Shown in pieces: positions 6,920 through 17,687 of a DNA stretch of 58,608 bases (position 1 is the first letter of the stretch; every line of letters begins with the position of its first letter). Under the pieces are notes generated by a model that was not told where the DNA came from, did no database searches, and saw only the letters and a program-made list of their open reading frames with translations. Source of the stretch: Tepidibacillus decaturensis (lineage in GTDB: Bacteria; Bacillota; Bacilli; Tepidibacillales; Tepidibacillaceae); contig NZ_LSKU01000001.1 of assembly GCF_001561915.1 (NCBI RefSeq), forward strand, positions 2,659,710 through 2,718,317. Reading direction: 5' to 3'. The position numbers and the translations under genes were made by a program.

Positions 6920-8707
6920 TTACTTCGAGACTGGAATCGTAACAATAACTCTTGTTCCTTTGTCTACTTCACTTTCAATCATAATATCTCCATCATGTGC
7001 TTTAACGATCTCTTTAGCAATGGCTAAACCAAGGCCTGTTCCACCCATTTCTCTTGATCTTGCCTTGTCAACCCGATAAAAACGTTCAAAGAGTCTAGAT
7101 AGATGTTTTTTCGAGATACCAATTCCCGTATCTACTACCTCAATGATTAAATCATGATGTTTTAATCTTGCTGATACAATGATTTCTCCGCCTTCTTTGG
7201 TATATTTAAGGGCATTTGATATTAAATTATCCAATACTTGATCAATCTGATCACGATCTAATTCAACCGTTGGCAAATACTCAGGGAGATGGGAAGACAA
7301 ATCGATTGATCTTTGTTTAGATTGAAATGAAAAACGATCAATGACATCTTCAATCATCTCCTTAACAGAAACCAATGTTTTGTTAGGCTTTGTTTGTTGA
7401 TCATCTAAGTGAGAAAGATGTAATAAATCACTAACTAAACGAATCATCCGATCTGTTTCATGGCTAGCTACTTTGATAAATCGATGTGAGAGTTCAATGT
7501 CTTCAACAGCTCCATCTTCTAAAGCCTCAAGATAACTTTTTATTGTGGTTAAAGGGGTTCTTAGCTCATGAGAAACATTTGCCACGAAGTCCTTACGTAT
7601 CTGTTCCAATTTTTGTTCCTTTGTTACGTCCTGTAGTACGATAATCATGCCAATTTCCCCACGGTTAATCCGATGAATCTTGTTAAATGTCATTTTTAAT
7701 GCCTTATGTTCGTTTTCAACTTCATAATCTACAATCATACTTTCTTCCTCTTTTGCAGGGGGGAAAGAATGTAGAGAAAATAGTTGATTGATCTGTTTTT
7801 CGATAACTTCACTTTCAGAAAACCCAATAATCTCCAATGCTCTTTGGTTAACAACGATGATCCTCCCATGAGCATTTGTAGCGATAACCCCATCACTCAT
7901 ATGGCTTAGAATCGAGGCGAACTTCTCTTTTTCCTCTTCATTTTGGTCGATAGCTTCTTTTAATCTAACCGCCATCTTATTAAAGGTATCTGCTAAACGG
8001 CCAATTTCGTCATCCCCATATATCTTAACTCTTTGATTAAAATCCCCTTTTGTTAGTGAAACCGCTTGAGTAGTAATATCTTTAATTGGCTTTGTAATCG
8101 TTCTAGATAAAATAAAACCTAGCCATGCTGTAAATAATAAGGCAATAAGTGTTGCTGTCATTAAAATATTACTGATCCGATAAATCGTATCATATACTCC
8201 CTCAATCGAGGCTTTCATGAATACAGCACCAAGTACATTATTACCCTGCTTTATAGGCAGAGCTAAATATTTGGTACGATGTCCTGTCTTGGTATCAATC
8301 CGAATCGCTTCATCTCTTGTACCTAATAATGCCCGATTCACTTCTGTTTGATAAATTTTTTGCCCGATAATGCTTGGACTAACCTTCTCCGTAGAACTTA
8401 AAATTACACCATTACTATCAATAATCGAGACATCAACGCCATTTAACGCAAATAAATTATCTACTAAATAGTCAATATCTGCTCTTTTCTCTGCCTCTGT
8501 TTTCCCATCCTCTGTTAAATATCTTTCAAGGTTTACCGCTAATAAATTTCCCTGCGTTGCAAAAGTTTCATTAAAATTATCTAAATAATAACTCTCTAAA
8601 GATCGAATAAAATAGATTCCTATAATTTGCATCGATATTAGAATAAGTAAGAGATAAATCACAACCAATTTCCATTGAATACTTTGAAAAAACTTCCAAC
8701 CTTTCAA
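6920..8707 (-). CDS. walK: WalK, essential cell-wall sensor histidine kinase
   Basis: Sensor kinase of the WalRK system controlling peptidoglycan hydrolases. 595 residues: membrane helix about 15-34, extracytoplasmic Cache-type domain about 35-180, second helix about 181-200, HAMP about 201-253, PAS about 260-365, HisKA with phospho-accepting His380 in VSHELRTPL, HATPase with typical N, G1 (DTGIG) and G2 (GTGLGLAI) boxes to 590. Two of the four PAS zinc ligands known from S. aureus WalK appear replaced (Gln359, Lys363). It starts six bases after walR. Confidence 0.97.
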   Translation of the reverse strand: MKGWKFFQSIQWKLVVIYLLLILISMQIIGIYFIRSLESYYLDNFNETFATQGNLLAVNLERYLTEDGKTEAEKRADIDYLVDNLFALNGVDVSIIDSNGVILSSTEKVSPSIIGQKIYQTEVNRALLGTRDEAIRIDTKTGHRTKYLALPIKQGNNVLGAVFMKASIEGVYDTIYRISNILMTATLIALLFTAWLGFILSRTITKPIKDITTQAVSLTKGDFNQRVKIYGDDEIGRLADTFNKMAVRLKEAIDQNEEEKEKFASILSHMSDGVIATNAHGRIIVVNQRALEIIGFSESEVIEKQINQLFSLHSFPPAKEEESMIVDYEVENEHKALKMTFNKIHRINRGEIGMIIVLQDVTKEQKLEQIRKDFVANVSHELRTPLTTIKSYLEALEDGAVEDIELSHRFIKVASHETDRMIRLVSDLLHLSHLDDQQTKPNKTLVSVKEMIEDVIDRFSFQSKQRSIDLSSHLPEYLPTVELDRDQIDQVLDNLISNALKYTKEGGEIIVSARLKHHDLIIEVVDTGIGISKKHLSRLFERFYRVDKARSREMGGTGLGLAIAKEIVKAHDGDIMIESEVDKGTRVIVTIPVSK

Positions 8708-8713
8708 AGGAAA

Positions 8714-9418
8714 CTACTCCTTTTCGGATGGATAACGTAATACATAACCCAATCCCCTTCTCGTAATAATATAGGCTGGTCGGCCAGGGTCATCTTCAAT
8801 CTTTTCCCGTAATCTTCTAATCGTTACATCTACAGTACGGACATCCCCAAAATAGTCGTAACCCCATACAGCCTGTAGTAAATGCTCTCTGGTTAAAGTT
8901 TGTCCAACATGTTTTGCTAAATAATATAGAAGTTCAAATTCCCGGTGGGTTAATTCTATAATCATTTCTATTTTCTTTACGATATAAGTAGATGGATAAA
9001 TAGTAATTTCCCCAATTTGTATTTGTTGAGCTTGATGATTTGCTTGGTCTAAAGAATAGACTCTTCTTAAATTTGCTTTCACCCGTGCAATTAACTCTCT
9101 ATTAGAAAAAGGTTTTGTTACATAATCATCTGCACCCATTTCTAAACCAAGCACTTTATCTACTTCTGTATCCTTTGCTGTTAGCATAATGATTGGTTTA
9201 TCTGTAAGAGTTCTTGCTTCCTTGCAAACCTCTAATCCATCTTTGCCAGGTAACATGATATCTAATAAAATAATATCTGGATGATGATCCCTTACCTTTT
9301 GAATTGCCTCAAAACCATCAAAAGCGGTAAGGACCTCATAACCTTCCTTTTCAAAACTAAATTTTAAAATATCTGAGATTGGCCGTTCATCTTCAACAAT
9401 TAAAATTCGATACTTCAC
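8714..9418 (-). CDS. walR: WalR, essential response regulator
   Basis: OmpR/PhoB-family response regulator, 234 residues. Receiver domain about 3-117 with phospho-acceptor Asp53 (LLDIMLPG), Thr and Lys of the active site in MLTAKD and TKPF; winged-helix DNA-binding domain about 132-230 with the conserved [18 protein letters not shown] region. First gene of the walRKHIJ-htrC operon; a 15-bp tandem repeat lies about 100 bases upstream. Confidence 0.98.
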   Translation of the reverse strand: MKYRILIVEDERPISDILKFSFEKEGYEVLTAFDGFEAIQKVRDHHPDIILLDIMLPGKDGLEVCKEARTLTDKPIIMLTAKDTEVDKVLGLEMGADDYVTKPFSNRELIARVKANLRRVYSLDQANHQAQQIQIGEITIYPSTYIVKKIEMIIELTHREFELLYYLAKHVGQTLTREHLLQAVWGYDYFGDVRTVDVTIRRLREKIEDDPGRPAYIITRRGLGYVLRYPSEKE

Positions 9419-9516
9419 CCCGTATCCCCCTTGTCTCTAACCTTATCTATTTAAGTTTATCACAAGGTATATCAATCTGAATACATAGAAAACCACAACA
9501 AAAAAACCATAAATGT

Positions 9517-9569
9517 GACACCCTTCTATGAGACACCCTTCTATGAATAAAGATTAAGGAGAGAAGGGT
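9517..9569. repeat. 15-bp tandem repeat with inverted third copy upstream of walR
   Basis: GACACCCTTCTATGA occurs twice without a gap (9517-9531 and 9532-9546). An inverted copy of its core, AGAAGGGT, follows at 9562-9569. The block lies 99-151 bases upstream of the walR start. It may be a local duplication or a binding site; no known consensus is recognised. Confidence 0.6.
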
Positions 9570-9602
9570 ACTTCTGGAAGAAATTTATACTTTCTTCAGC
9601 AT

Positions 9603-9646
9603 AAAAAAAAGGTAGGTTTGTCCTTGATTGAACATAACCTACCTTA
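9603..9646 (-). terminator. Terminator of the M23 peptidase gene
   Basis: On the minus strand AAGGTAGGTT / AACCTACC stem followed by eight T residues, immediately after the gene's stop codon. Confidence 0.9.
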
Positions 9647-9656
9647 GTTTACGGGA

Positions 9657-11162
9657 TTATCTTCTTACATAATTTAATGGGTTTCTATTGCTGCCATTGA
9701 CCAATACTTCAAAATGTAAATGGGTTCCTGTAGAACGTCCCGTATTTCCCATTACACCGATCTGCTGGCCTTTTGCTACTTTATCTCCACTAGAGACCAT
9801 GATCTGGCTTAAATGGCCGTATAGGGTTTTCATACCATTTCCATGATCAATGATAATAGCTTTACCGTAAGCACCATTCCAACCAGCAAAAACGACTTTT
9901 CCACTATCTGCTGCTTTGATCGTACGATTACTTACTCCAGATATATCGATTCCTTCATGAGTCCTACCCCATCTTGAACCGTACTTACTGGTAATAATTC
10001 CTCCTACTGTTGGCCATAATAATGTACCAGAACCACGTGAAGAAACAATTTTAGTACCCTTCTTCACAATTTTATCTTTTGCTTCAGAAATAACCGTTTC
10101 TTTTAGAATTGTTTTTTGCGTGGTTACTCCATTTTCCTTCAATATCGAGTATTCCACACTTTTCTTACCATCGGAACCTTGTTGTACCACTTTTGTTTGG
10201 TTTGAGTACATCGATGAATCCTTTTGATAAACCACTTTGTAAGGAATTCTTTCTTGATTGATCACTGTTTCTTTTGTTTGAACAGTAACAAGCGGAGTTT
10301 TGGCTGTAACAATCACTTCGTCACCAATATTGATGAATTCACCTTTAATATTAGGATTCAATTGATATATCTGTTTCGTCGTGATGCCAAATTGTTGGGC
10401 AATTCCAGAAAGTGTATCTCCTTGTTTCACAATATATTTTTTCTGTTCTAAGGTTCCTTGTTTTAACAATGTCACCATATCTTCTGCAGATAAAATTTCT
10501 GCTGGTGTTACTTTAACCTCTTTGGTAACAACTTCTTCTTTAATTTGAATTTGATCTAGCTTTCTAATTTGTTGATTGTTTCCATCAAGAGAAGCTGCTT
10601 TTACTTTATCTTTATTCTTGTTTGGAAGAAAAGGCTGTTTGATTTGCTCAAGTATTAAATCTGCTGTTTTTTGATCTTTTACATATCCAACTACTTTTCC
10701 ATTCACTACGAGTTCAACAGCTGTCGCTTGAATCGAGAAGGCATCTTTTAGAGCACTTAAAGTCTTAGCGTTATCAAACTGGCCTTTAAATTTCTTCTCT
10801 TCCTGATATGTAATCTTATTTCCAAAATTTAATGTTATCGTGCTATATGTATTCTGGGCTTGCTTTAAAACTTGCTCTTTCCATTGTTCAACTACTTCTT
10901 TATTATTAACAACCCCAACTTCTTTACCATCTAAATAGACGTGATAAAGATTTACGGCATTTGCCTGATAATAGCCTACACCAAAAAGGGTAGTCATAAG
11001 AATTGTGCCTGTAATTGAACCAATGATGATTGATCTTTTCTTATTTGATTGAATATATTGTTGTACGGTCTGAACTATTGTTTTTCCCCAATTACTAGCC
11101 TTGGTTAAGTCCTTTTGGAATTTACCTTTAAAATCGGTAAATTTATCATTGAACGTCGCCAT
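9657..11162 (-). CDS. Membrane-anchored M23 peptidase with LysM and G5 domains
   Basis: Predicted peptidoglycan endopeptidase, 501 residues. Order: cytoplasmic N-terminus of about 42 residues, one membrane helix (about 44-66), an outer region of about 170 residues, LysM (KYIVKQGDTLSGIAQQFG.., about 242-287), G5 domain (about 295-372), and LytM/M23 domain (about 388-500) with the zinc ligands in THEGIDIS and HLHFEV. A full set of ligands suggests an active enzyme. AAGGAGGTTGTC precedes the ATG. Its position upstream of walRK in the same orientation fits a wall hydrolase in the WalR sphere, but no WalR box was recognised. Confidence 0.92.
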   Translation of the reverse strand: MATFNDKFTDFKGKFQKDLTKASNWGKTIVQTVQQYIQSNKKRSIIIGSITGTILMTTLFGVGYYQANAVNLYHVYLDGKEVGVVNNKEVVEQWKEQVLKQAQNTYSTITLNFGNKITYQEEKKFKGQFDNAKTLSALKDAFSIQATAVELVVNGKVVGYVKDQKTADLILEQIKQPFLPNKNKDKVKAASLDGNNQQIRKLDQIQIKEEVVTKEVKVTPAEILSAEDMVTLLKQGTLEQKKYIVKQGDTLSGIAQQFGITTKQIYQLNPNIKGEFINIGDEVIVTAKTPLVTVQTKETVINQERIPYKVVYQKDSSMYSNQTKVVQQGSDGKKSVEYSILKENGVTTQKTILKETVISEAKDKIVKKGTKIVSSRGSGTLLWPTVGGIITSKYGSRWGRTHEGIDISGVSNRTIKAADSGKVVFAGWNGAYGKAIIIDHGNGMKTLYGHLSQIMVSSGDKVAKGQQIGVMGNTGRSTGTHLHFEVLVNGSNRNPLNYVRR

Positions 11163-11225
11163 GACAACCTCCTTTTTATGGAGTTTTTTTTCTCTCTCTC
11201 ACATAAGAATGTCCTATTTTTAAAG

Positions 11226-11301
11226 TGGAGCCGACGATGGGACTCGAACCCACGACCTGCTCATTACGAATGAGCTGCTCTACCAGCTGAGCCACATCGG
11301 C
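11226..11301 (-). tRNA. tRNA-Thr (CGT)
   Basis: Full cloverleaf on the minus strand. Acceptor GCCGATG pairs with CGTCGGC; anticodon stem GCTCA/TGAGC with loop TTCGTAA gives anticodon CGT, decoding ACG. GTTCGAGTC T-loop present. CCA is encoded (11226-11228). Confidence 0.96.
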
Positions 11302-11442
11302 ATGTTTTAAAGCCTCCATATGTTCAAATTTACCATAATATAGCTTGTCACTTCAAGTGGAAAAATCTGAACATTTTTAGAACACTAGTAAAATGTATGC
11401 TCTTCAAGCATTCTATATACACTATATTTGAAGGGAGGCAAA

Positions 11443-11811
11443 ATGATGAACCAAAGAAATATATTGGCTTATTTTCGATCTGTTGAAGATGCACAAAAAG
11501 CGGCAAGCGAGCTACAGCAATACAATTCAATTGAAACCCAAGTAGATCGAATAGCTTTTTATCCTGGAGACCAATTAAATGATCAGGTAAATCCCATCAC
11601 AAGTCGATTTGACAGTTTAACTGATTTAACATTAGGTTCATTAGTAAATGATAACGCAGAAGTACTAGCTGCGGCAGATGTCAGTGCAAGTGGAATGGCA
11701 GATGGTAATAGAACTGCGATACCACCGAACATTTTACTAACCATTGTAATGAATGAGGATCAAGCTCCTCAGGTAGAAAACATCATCAAAAAATATAACG
11801 GAATGACTTGA
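11443..11811 (+). CDS. Hypothetical protein, possible stress-protein fold
   Basis: 122-residue soluble protein. Its N-terminus NILAYFRSVEDAQKAASELQ resembles the ferredoxin-like alpha-beta start of general-stress (YflT-type) proteins, where a YF.....A..A...L pattern recurs; the end (LLTIVMNEDQAPQVENIIKKYNG) would supply the last strand and helix. That resemblance is weak. ATG at 11443 is chosen behind GGGAGG; a TTG at 11428 would include the ribosome-binding site. It is a lone plus-strand gene between two groups of minus-strand tRNA genes. Confidence 0.7.
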   Translation: MMNQRNILAYFRSVEDAQKAASELQQYNSIETQVDRIAFYPGDQLNDQVNPITSRFDSLTDLTLGSLVNDNAEVLAAADVSASGMADGNRTAIPPNILLTIVMNEDQAPQVENIIKKYNGMT

Positions 11812-11878
11812 GTTTATGTTTCAGAAAATAGAAAAACCTACTTATTAAAGTAGGGAAAGCGGAAAGTATATCATTTTA

Positions 11879-11954
<76 letters not shown>

Positions 11955-12017
11955 TTATTATAAAAAAACATTAAAATCGCAAAGCTAACGGGATTCCGAC
12001 GCGTAGCTAGTCCCGTA

Positions 12018-12092
12018 TGGTGACCCGTAGGGGATTCGAACCCCTGTTACCGCCGTGAAAGGGCGGTGTCTTAACCACTTGACCAACGGGCC
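12018..12092 (-). tRNA. tRNA-Glu (TTC)
   Basis: Minus-strand cloverleaf starting GGCCCGT; anticodon stem CCGCC/GGCGG with loop CTTTCAC gives anticodon TTC. CCA encoded at 12018-12020. Confidence 0.96.
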
Positions 12093-12105
12093 ATACGCAT
12101 AAAAA

Positions 12106-12181
12106 TGGTGAGCCATACAGGATTCGAACCTGTGACACCCTGATTAAAAGTCAGGTGCTCTACCTGCTGAGCTAATGGCTC
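12106..12181 (-). tRNA. tRNA-Lys (TTT)
   Basis: Minus-strand cloverleaf starting GAGCCAT; anticodon stem CCTGA/TCAGG with loop CTTTTAA gives anticodon TTT. CCA encoded at 12106-12108. First gene of the Lys-Glu-Phe cluster. Confidence 0.96.
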
Positions 12182-12209
12182 ACAACTTGTCCTCTTGGAC
12201 ACAAAAAAT

Positions 12210-12238
12210 ATATTACCACGATAGAAATTAATATGCAA
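12210..12238 (-). promoter_or_regulatory. Promoter of the tRNA-Lys-Glu-Phe cluster
   Basis: On the minus strand TTGCAT (-35), 17-base spacer, then TGGTAATAT, an extended -10. It lies about 30 bases before tRNA-Lys. Confidence 0.65.
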
Positions 12239-12294
12239 CCTTTTTTGCACATTTTTCAAAAAGATTCTTTATTCTACAAATCCAACTTTCAGAA

Positions 12295-12352
12295 TTAAAA
12301 ACCCACAAAAGTGATGGCTTCTTTAAAAACTATTGCGATTCCTTTTGTGGGT
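12295..12352 (-). terminator. purA terminator formed by a 52-bp palindromic repeat (copy A)
   Basis: ACCCACAAAAG (12301-12311) and CTTTTGTGGGT (12342-12352) form a long stem; on the minus strand it is followed by TTTTT, so it can end purA transcripts. The same sequence recurs at 38365 and as a half copy at 45657, so it belongs to a dispersed repeat. Confidence 0.7.
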
Positions 12353-12382
12353 TCTATTATCATATTGAAAAAAATAGATGGC

Positions 12383-13707
<1,325 letters not shown>

Positions 13708-13720
13708 TCAATACATATAA

Positions 13721-13749
13721 AGTTTAGCAATGCTTATTCCCCTTGTCAA
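13721..13749 (-). promoter_or_regulatory. purA promoter
   Basis: On the minus strand a perfect -35 TTGACA (13744-13749), 17-base spacer, and -10 TAAACT (13721-13726), about 53 bases from the purA start codon. Confidence 0.75.
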
Positions 13750-13753
13750 CGAC

Positions 13754-13797
13754 AAATACGAACATTTAATTAAATATATATATTATTATTCGTATTT
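13754..13797. promoter_or_regulatory. PurR operator (paired PurBoxes) upstream of purA
   Basis: Inverted arms AAATACGAA (13754-13762) and TTCGTATTT (13789-13797) surround CGAA cores. Taken as 14-base PurBoxes they are 16 bases apart, the spacing of B. subtilis PurR operators, and match AWWWCCGAACWWT except for the first central C and one base in the second box. They sit just upstream of the purA -35. PurR binding is inferred. Confidence 0.7.
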
Positions 13798-13833
13798 TTG
13801 CTTCATTTTGTTAACGTTTTAAATGATTTTGAT

Positions 13834-13877
13834 AAAAAAACGAAGGAAACTCTTCTGGAAAATAGAAAGAATCCTTC
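13834..13877 (-). terminator. Terminator after dnaC
   Basis: On the minus strand GAAGGATTCTTT pairs imperfectly with AAGAGTTTCCTTC and is followed by GTTTTTTT, 27 bases past dnaC. Confidence 0.75.
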
Positions 13878-13903
13878 ACTTATTTTTCTTGTTTATTTCG
13901 TTT

Positions 13904-15250
13904 TTATTCTTCATTATGTTGTTCTTTAGCATAATTTACGAATTTATTAAAATTCTTTAAGAATACCAATTCTACTTTACCAACCGGTCCGTTTCTTTGT
14001 TTAGCTATAATAATTTCGATAATATTTTGTTTTTCTGTTTCCGGATTATAATAATCATCGCGATACAAAAAAGCAACAATATCTGCATCCTGCTCAATAC
14101 TACCAGATTCACGGATATCTGATAACATTGGCCTTTTATCTTGTCTTTGTTCTACTGCACGACTTAACTGGGATAATGCGATAATTGGAACATTTAGTTC
14201 CCTAGCAATCCCTTTAAGCTGTCTAGAAATCTCCGAGATCTCCTGTTGGCGATTATCAGATTTGCCACGGCCATGGATCAATTGCAAATAGTCAATGACA
14301 ATAAGGCCTAACCCTTTTTCCACTTTTAATCTTCTACATCTGGAACGGATGTCGTAGACCGTCACACCTGGAGAATCATCAATATATATTGGTGCTTCAG
14401 ACAAGGTAGTCATGGCCATCGTCAACTTTTGCCAGTCGTGCTCTTCCATCATACCAGTACGCAATTTGTGAGCATCAATATTTCCCTCTGCAGAAATCAT
14501 CCTTTGGACGAGCTGACTAGCTGACATCTCCAAACTAAAGATCGCAACAACTTCCTTTGCCCTTGCCGCCACATTCTGAGCTACATTTAAAGCAAATGCG
14601 GTTTTCCCCACACTAGGTCTAGCTGCTAGGATAATCAAATCAGATTTCTGAAAGCCAGATGTCATTTTATCTAAATCTGTAAACCCAGATGGAATCCCTG
14701 TGATATCTCCTTTATGATGGTGCAAGAATTCAATACGATCCAACGTTTCCATCAATACGTCCTTAATCGGAATAAATCCATCTTTTGATCGTTTTTGTGA
14801 AATCTCTAGGATACGTTTTTCTGCATCTCCTATGATTTCTCCTATATCATCACTGCCAATATAACCAGTGCTTGCAATTTCCGTTGCTGCACGGATCAAT
14901 CGCCTTAAAATTGCTTTTTCTTCAACAATTTTGGCGTAATATTCAACATTGGCTGCTGTCGGTACTGCATTTGCAAGGTCTGTAAGATAAGAAACACCCC
15001 CTACTTCCTCTAGCAGCTTTTTAGTTTGTAGATCCGCAGTTAACGTAATCAGATCAACAGGTTCACCCATTTCAGATAACTCGATCATAGATCGATAGAT
15101 CTTTTGATGAGCACTACGATAAAAATCATCAGGTGATAGAATCTCCATAACGGTGATTAGCGCTTCTTTTTCTAATAGAATTGCACCTAAAACAGCCTGT
15201 TCCGCTTCCACATTTTGCGGTGGAATTCGATCTAAAAAAAGTTCACTCAT
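13904..15250 (-). CDS. dnaC: Replicative DNA helicase (DnaB family)
   Basis: Hexameric helicase that unwinds DNA at the fork; called DnaC in Bacillus. 448 residues: N-terminal primase-interacting domain about 10-110, linker, RecA-like ATPase from about 170 with Walker A ARPSVGKTAFAL and Walker B LIVIDYLQL, and a C-terminal arginine-finger region. Closes the yybS-gdpP-rplI-dnaC operon, 24 bases after rplI; purA follows behind a terminator. Confidence 0.98.
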   Translation of the reverse strand: MSELFLDRIPPQNVEAEQAVLGAILLEKEALITVMEILSPDDFYRSAHQKIYRSMIELSEMGEPVDLITLTADLQTKKLLEEVGGVSYLTDLANAVPTAANVEYYAKIVEEKAILRRLIRAATEIASTGYIGSDDIGEIIGDAEKRILEISQKRSKDGFIPIKDVLMETLDRIEFLHHHKGDITGIPSGFTDLDKMTSGFQKSDLIILAARPSVGKTAFALNVAQNVAARAKEVVAIFSLEMSASQLVQRMISAEGNIDAHKLRTGMMEEHDWQKLTMAMTTLSEAPIYIDDSPGVTVYDIRSRCRRLKVEKGLGLIVIDYLQLIHGRGKSDNRQQEISEISRQLKGIARELNVPIIALSQLSRAVEQRQDKRPMLSDIRESGSIEQDADIVAFLYRDDYYNPETEKQNIIEIIIAKQRNGPVGKVELVFLKNFNKFVNYAKEQHNEE

Positions 15251-15274
15251 GAGAGTTCCCCTCTATCTTAGTCT

Positions 15275-15721
15275 CTATTTTTCTTCGACAACTTGTACTT
15301 TAATCGTTGCAGTTACTTCTGGATGAAGTTTTATCAATACTTGAGTATAACCTAAATGACGAATCGGTTCATCTAATAAAATTTTCCTTTTATCAATGTT
15401 TATATTTTGCTTTTTTAATTGGTCTGCGATCTGTTTTGTTGTAATTGCACCAAACAATTTACCGCCCTCACCTGCTTTAGAGGGAATAGTAATCGTTATT
15501 TTCTCTAGTTCCTCTGCCAATTTCTTTGCATTTGTTAATTCATCCGCTTTTCTTTTTAGTTCACTTTGTTTATGAGCTTCTAACTCTTTTACATTACCTG
15601 TTGTCGCTTCTTTGGCTAATCCTTTAGCTATCAAAAAATTTCTAGCGTATCCATCAGATACTTCCTTAATATCACCTTTTTTCCCTTGTCCTTTTACATC
15701 CTTTAGCAAGATCACTTTCAT
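15275..15721 (-). CDS. rplI: 50S ribosomal protein L9
   Basis: 148 residues, full length. N-terminal domain begins [21 protein letters not shown], then the long connecting helix (about 40-75) and the C-terminal rRNA-binding domain ending in KVQVVEEK. Start codon overlaps the gdpP stop (ATGA), so the two are translationally coupled. Confidence 0.98.
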   Translation of the reverse strand: MKVILLKDVKGQGKKGDIKEVSDGYARNFLIAKGLAKEATTGNVKELEAHKQSELKRKADELTNAKKLAEELEKITITIPSKAGEGGKLFGAITTKQIADQLKKQNINIDKRKILLDEPIRHLGYTQVLIKLHPEVTATIKVQVVEEK

Positions 15722-17673
15722 ATGGTTAATCCTCCTTCTTGTTGATATGTTTGTAATACCTCTATCAATCTTGTTTCTGCTTCTTCAACGGTAACTCCTT
15801 CTAACTGAGCAGCAGCATTTGTTAGATGGCCACCGCCTCCCATTCTTTCCATTATTAATTGTACATTTACTTGTCCTAATGAACGTGCACTAATTGAGGT
15901 AAGGCCATCGGTGCGAACACTAATAACAAAAGACGCAAAAATACCACTCATGTTTAATAACGTATCTGCAGCTTGAGCAATCATCAATTGATCGTTTTTC
16001 CCTTCAGCTACAGCGATTGCGATATTATCAAAAACAATCCTAGCCCTTTTTACTAATTCTGCCTTTTGAATATATTGCTCGATATCTTCTTTTAAAAGTT
16101 TTTGAACTAATATGGGGTCTGCTCCATTTCGCCTTAAAAATGAAGCTGCATCAAAAGTTCTAAAACCTGTTCTGAAGCCAAACCCTTTTGTATCAACCAC
16201 TACCCCTGCAAGTAATGCAGTTGCCTCTAATGGATCCATAGAAAACTTATCTTTTTGATACTGAAGCAATTCTGTTACAAGTTCACTAGTGGAAGAGGCA
16301 TAGGGTTCAATATAAATAAGGACTGGATCTTCAACAAATTCTTCTCCACGGCGATGATGGTCGATCACCACAACCCGATCAATCTTTTCAACCAATCTAG
16401 GCTCGATCGTCATAGAGGGTTTATGGGTATCAATCATAATAAGTAAGGTTCTTGACGATACCATGCTTAATGCTTTTTCTGGTGTTAAGAAATATTGAGG
16501 TAACTCTTTATGATGAGAAACTTCATCTAATAATTTTTCAATCGAAGGATTAGGCTGGTCTAAGACTACATAACCTTTCCGATCATTCACCCGCACAGCT
16601 TTTAAAATGCCTATTGAAGCACCGATTGCATCCATGTCAGGAGTTTTGTGCCCCATAATTAAGACTATGTCACTTTCTTGAATCAAATCCTTAAGAGCAT
16701 GAGCGATTACTCTCGCTCTAACCCTTGTTCGTTTCTCAACAGCATTAGATTTTCCACCATAAAAAGATAAACGTTCCCCTACTTTGACCGCCGCTTGATC
16801 TCCACCACGGCCTAATGCAATATCTAAACTGGATTGAGCCATTTGTCCGATCTCAATTAACGAACTTGCCCCTGCGCCAATTCCAATACTTAATGTAAAT
16901 GGAATTTTGTTATCCTCTGTCATTTCACGTACAATATCTAAAATATCAAAACGAGATTTCTCCATTTGTTCCAATACCTTTTGTGTGGTTACAATAAAAA
17001 ACTTATCTGAAGTATATCTTCTAATATAAATCCCCAATTTAGAAGCCCAATCATTGATTGTACTTGTGATATTGGAAAGCAATAGACTACGATTTAAATC
17101 ATCCATTCCTTGTGATACCTCATCAAAATTGTCTAGGTGGATTATTCCAAAGACCGGTTGTTCGTCCTTATATTGAGATTGGAGATTCTTATATTCTGTC
17201 ACATCCATTACAAAGATAAGTCTTTCATTCTTACGAAACTCAACTTCATAAATCTTGTCTTGATAATGAATATCTTTCTTTACATTTAATTCTTCTAAAT
17301 TAATTGTCGAAAATACTTCAGAGACTTTTTTCCCAATCAGATCTTTTTCACCAGTGATCTCTAGGAGATATGAATTGTGCCATTCTATTTTGCCTTCTTC
17401 ATTAAATAGTAAAACTCCAATAGGCATCTGTTGCAAGACTTCAACCCCAACCTTTTGGATACGATGGGAGAGCGTAGCGATATATTGATTCAATTCTTTT
17501 TTAAAGCGAAGCTCAGCCAAATAGGTAAAATAAACTAATCCAAATAAAACCAGACTACCAATGGCAGCAAATAACCAATGATAATAAGCTAAAAATCCAA
17601 GTAATATAAGACTAAAAATAAAAGTGAAAATGACATGGAATCCATGCCAACGATTTAATAAGAAATTAGGCAT
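15718..17673 (-). CDS. gdpP: GdpP, cyclic-di-AMP phosphodiesterase
   Basis: Membrane phosphodiesterase that hydrolyses c-di-AMP. 651 residues: two membrane helices about 10-52, heme/PAS-like domain about 68-150, degenerate GGDEF about 170-300 (the signature motif is lost), DHH domain about 340-490 with [14 protein letters not shown] and DHHRRGEEF, and DHHA1 about 580-645 with [10 protein letters not shown]. Catalytic metal residues are present. 14 bases follow yybS; overlaps rplI by four bases. Confidence 0.97.
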   Translation of the reverse strand: MPNFLLNRWHGFHVIFTFIFSLILLGFLAYYHWLFAAIGSLVLFGLVYFTYLAELRFKKELNQYIATLSHRIQKVGVEVLQQMPIGVLLFNEEGKIEWHNSYLLEITGEKDLIGKKVSEVFSTINLEELNVKKDIHYQDKIYEVEFRKNERLIFVMDVTEYKNLQSQYKDEQPVFGIIHLDNFDEVSQGMDDLNRSLLLSNITSTINDWASKLGIYIRRYTSDKFFIVTTQKVLEQMEKSRFDILDIVREMTEDNKIPFTLSIGIGAGASSLIEIGQMAQSSLDIALGRGGDQAAVKVGERLSFYGGKSNAVEKRTRVRARVIAHALKDLIQESDIVLIMGHKTPDMDAIGASIGILKAVRVNDRKGYVVLDQPNPSIEKLLDEVSHHKELPQYFLTPEKALSMVSSRTLLIMIDTHKPSMTIEPRLVEKIDRVVVIDHHRRGEEFVEDPVLIYIEPYASSTSELVTELLQYQKDKFSMDPLEATALLAGVVVDTKGFGFRTGFRTFDAASFLRRNGADPILVQKLLKEDIEQYIQKAELVKRARIVFDNIAIAVAEGKNDQLMIAQAADTLLNMSGIFASFVISVRTDGLTSISARSLGQVNVQLIMERMGGGGHLTNAAAQLEGVTVEEAETRLIEVLQTYQQEGGLTI

Positions 17674-17687
17674 TTGAAAATCAGCCC

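Noticed and set aside
9517-9546. Tandem repeat as a CRISPR remnant
   Set aside because: Repeats are only 15 bp and directly adjacent with no spacer; no cas genes in the window.
11348-11530. 60-codon minus-strand frame over the 11443 gene
   Set aside because: Lies mostly on the 5' part of a better supported plus-strand gene and has no ribosome-binding site.
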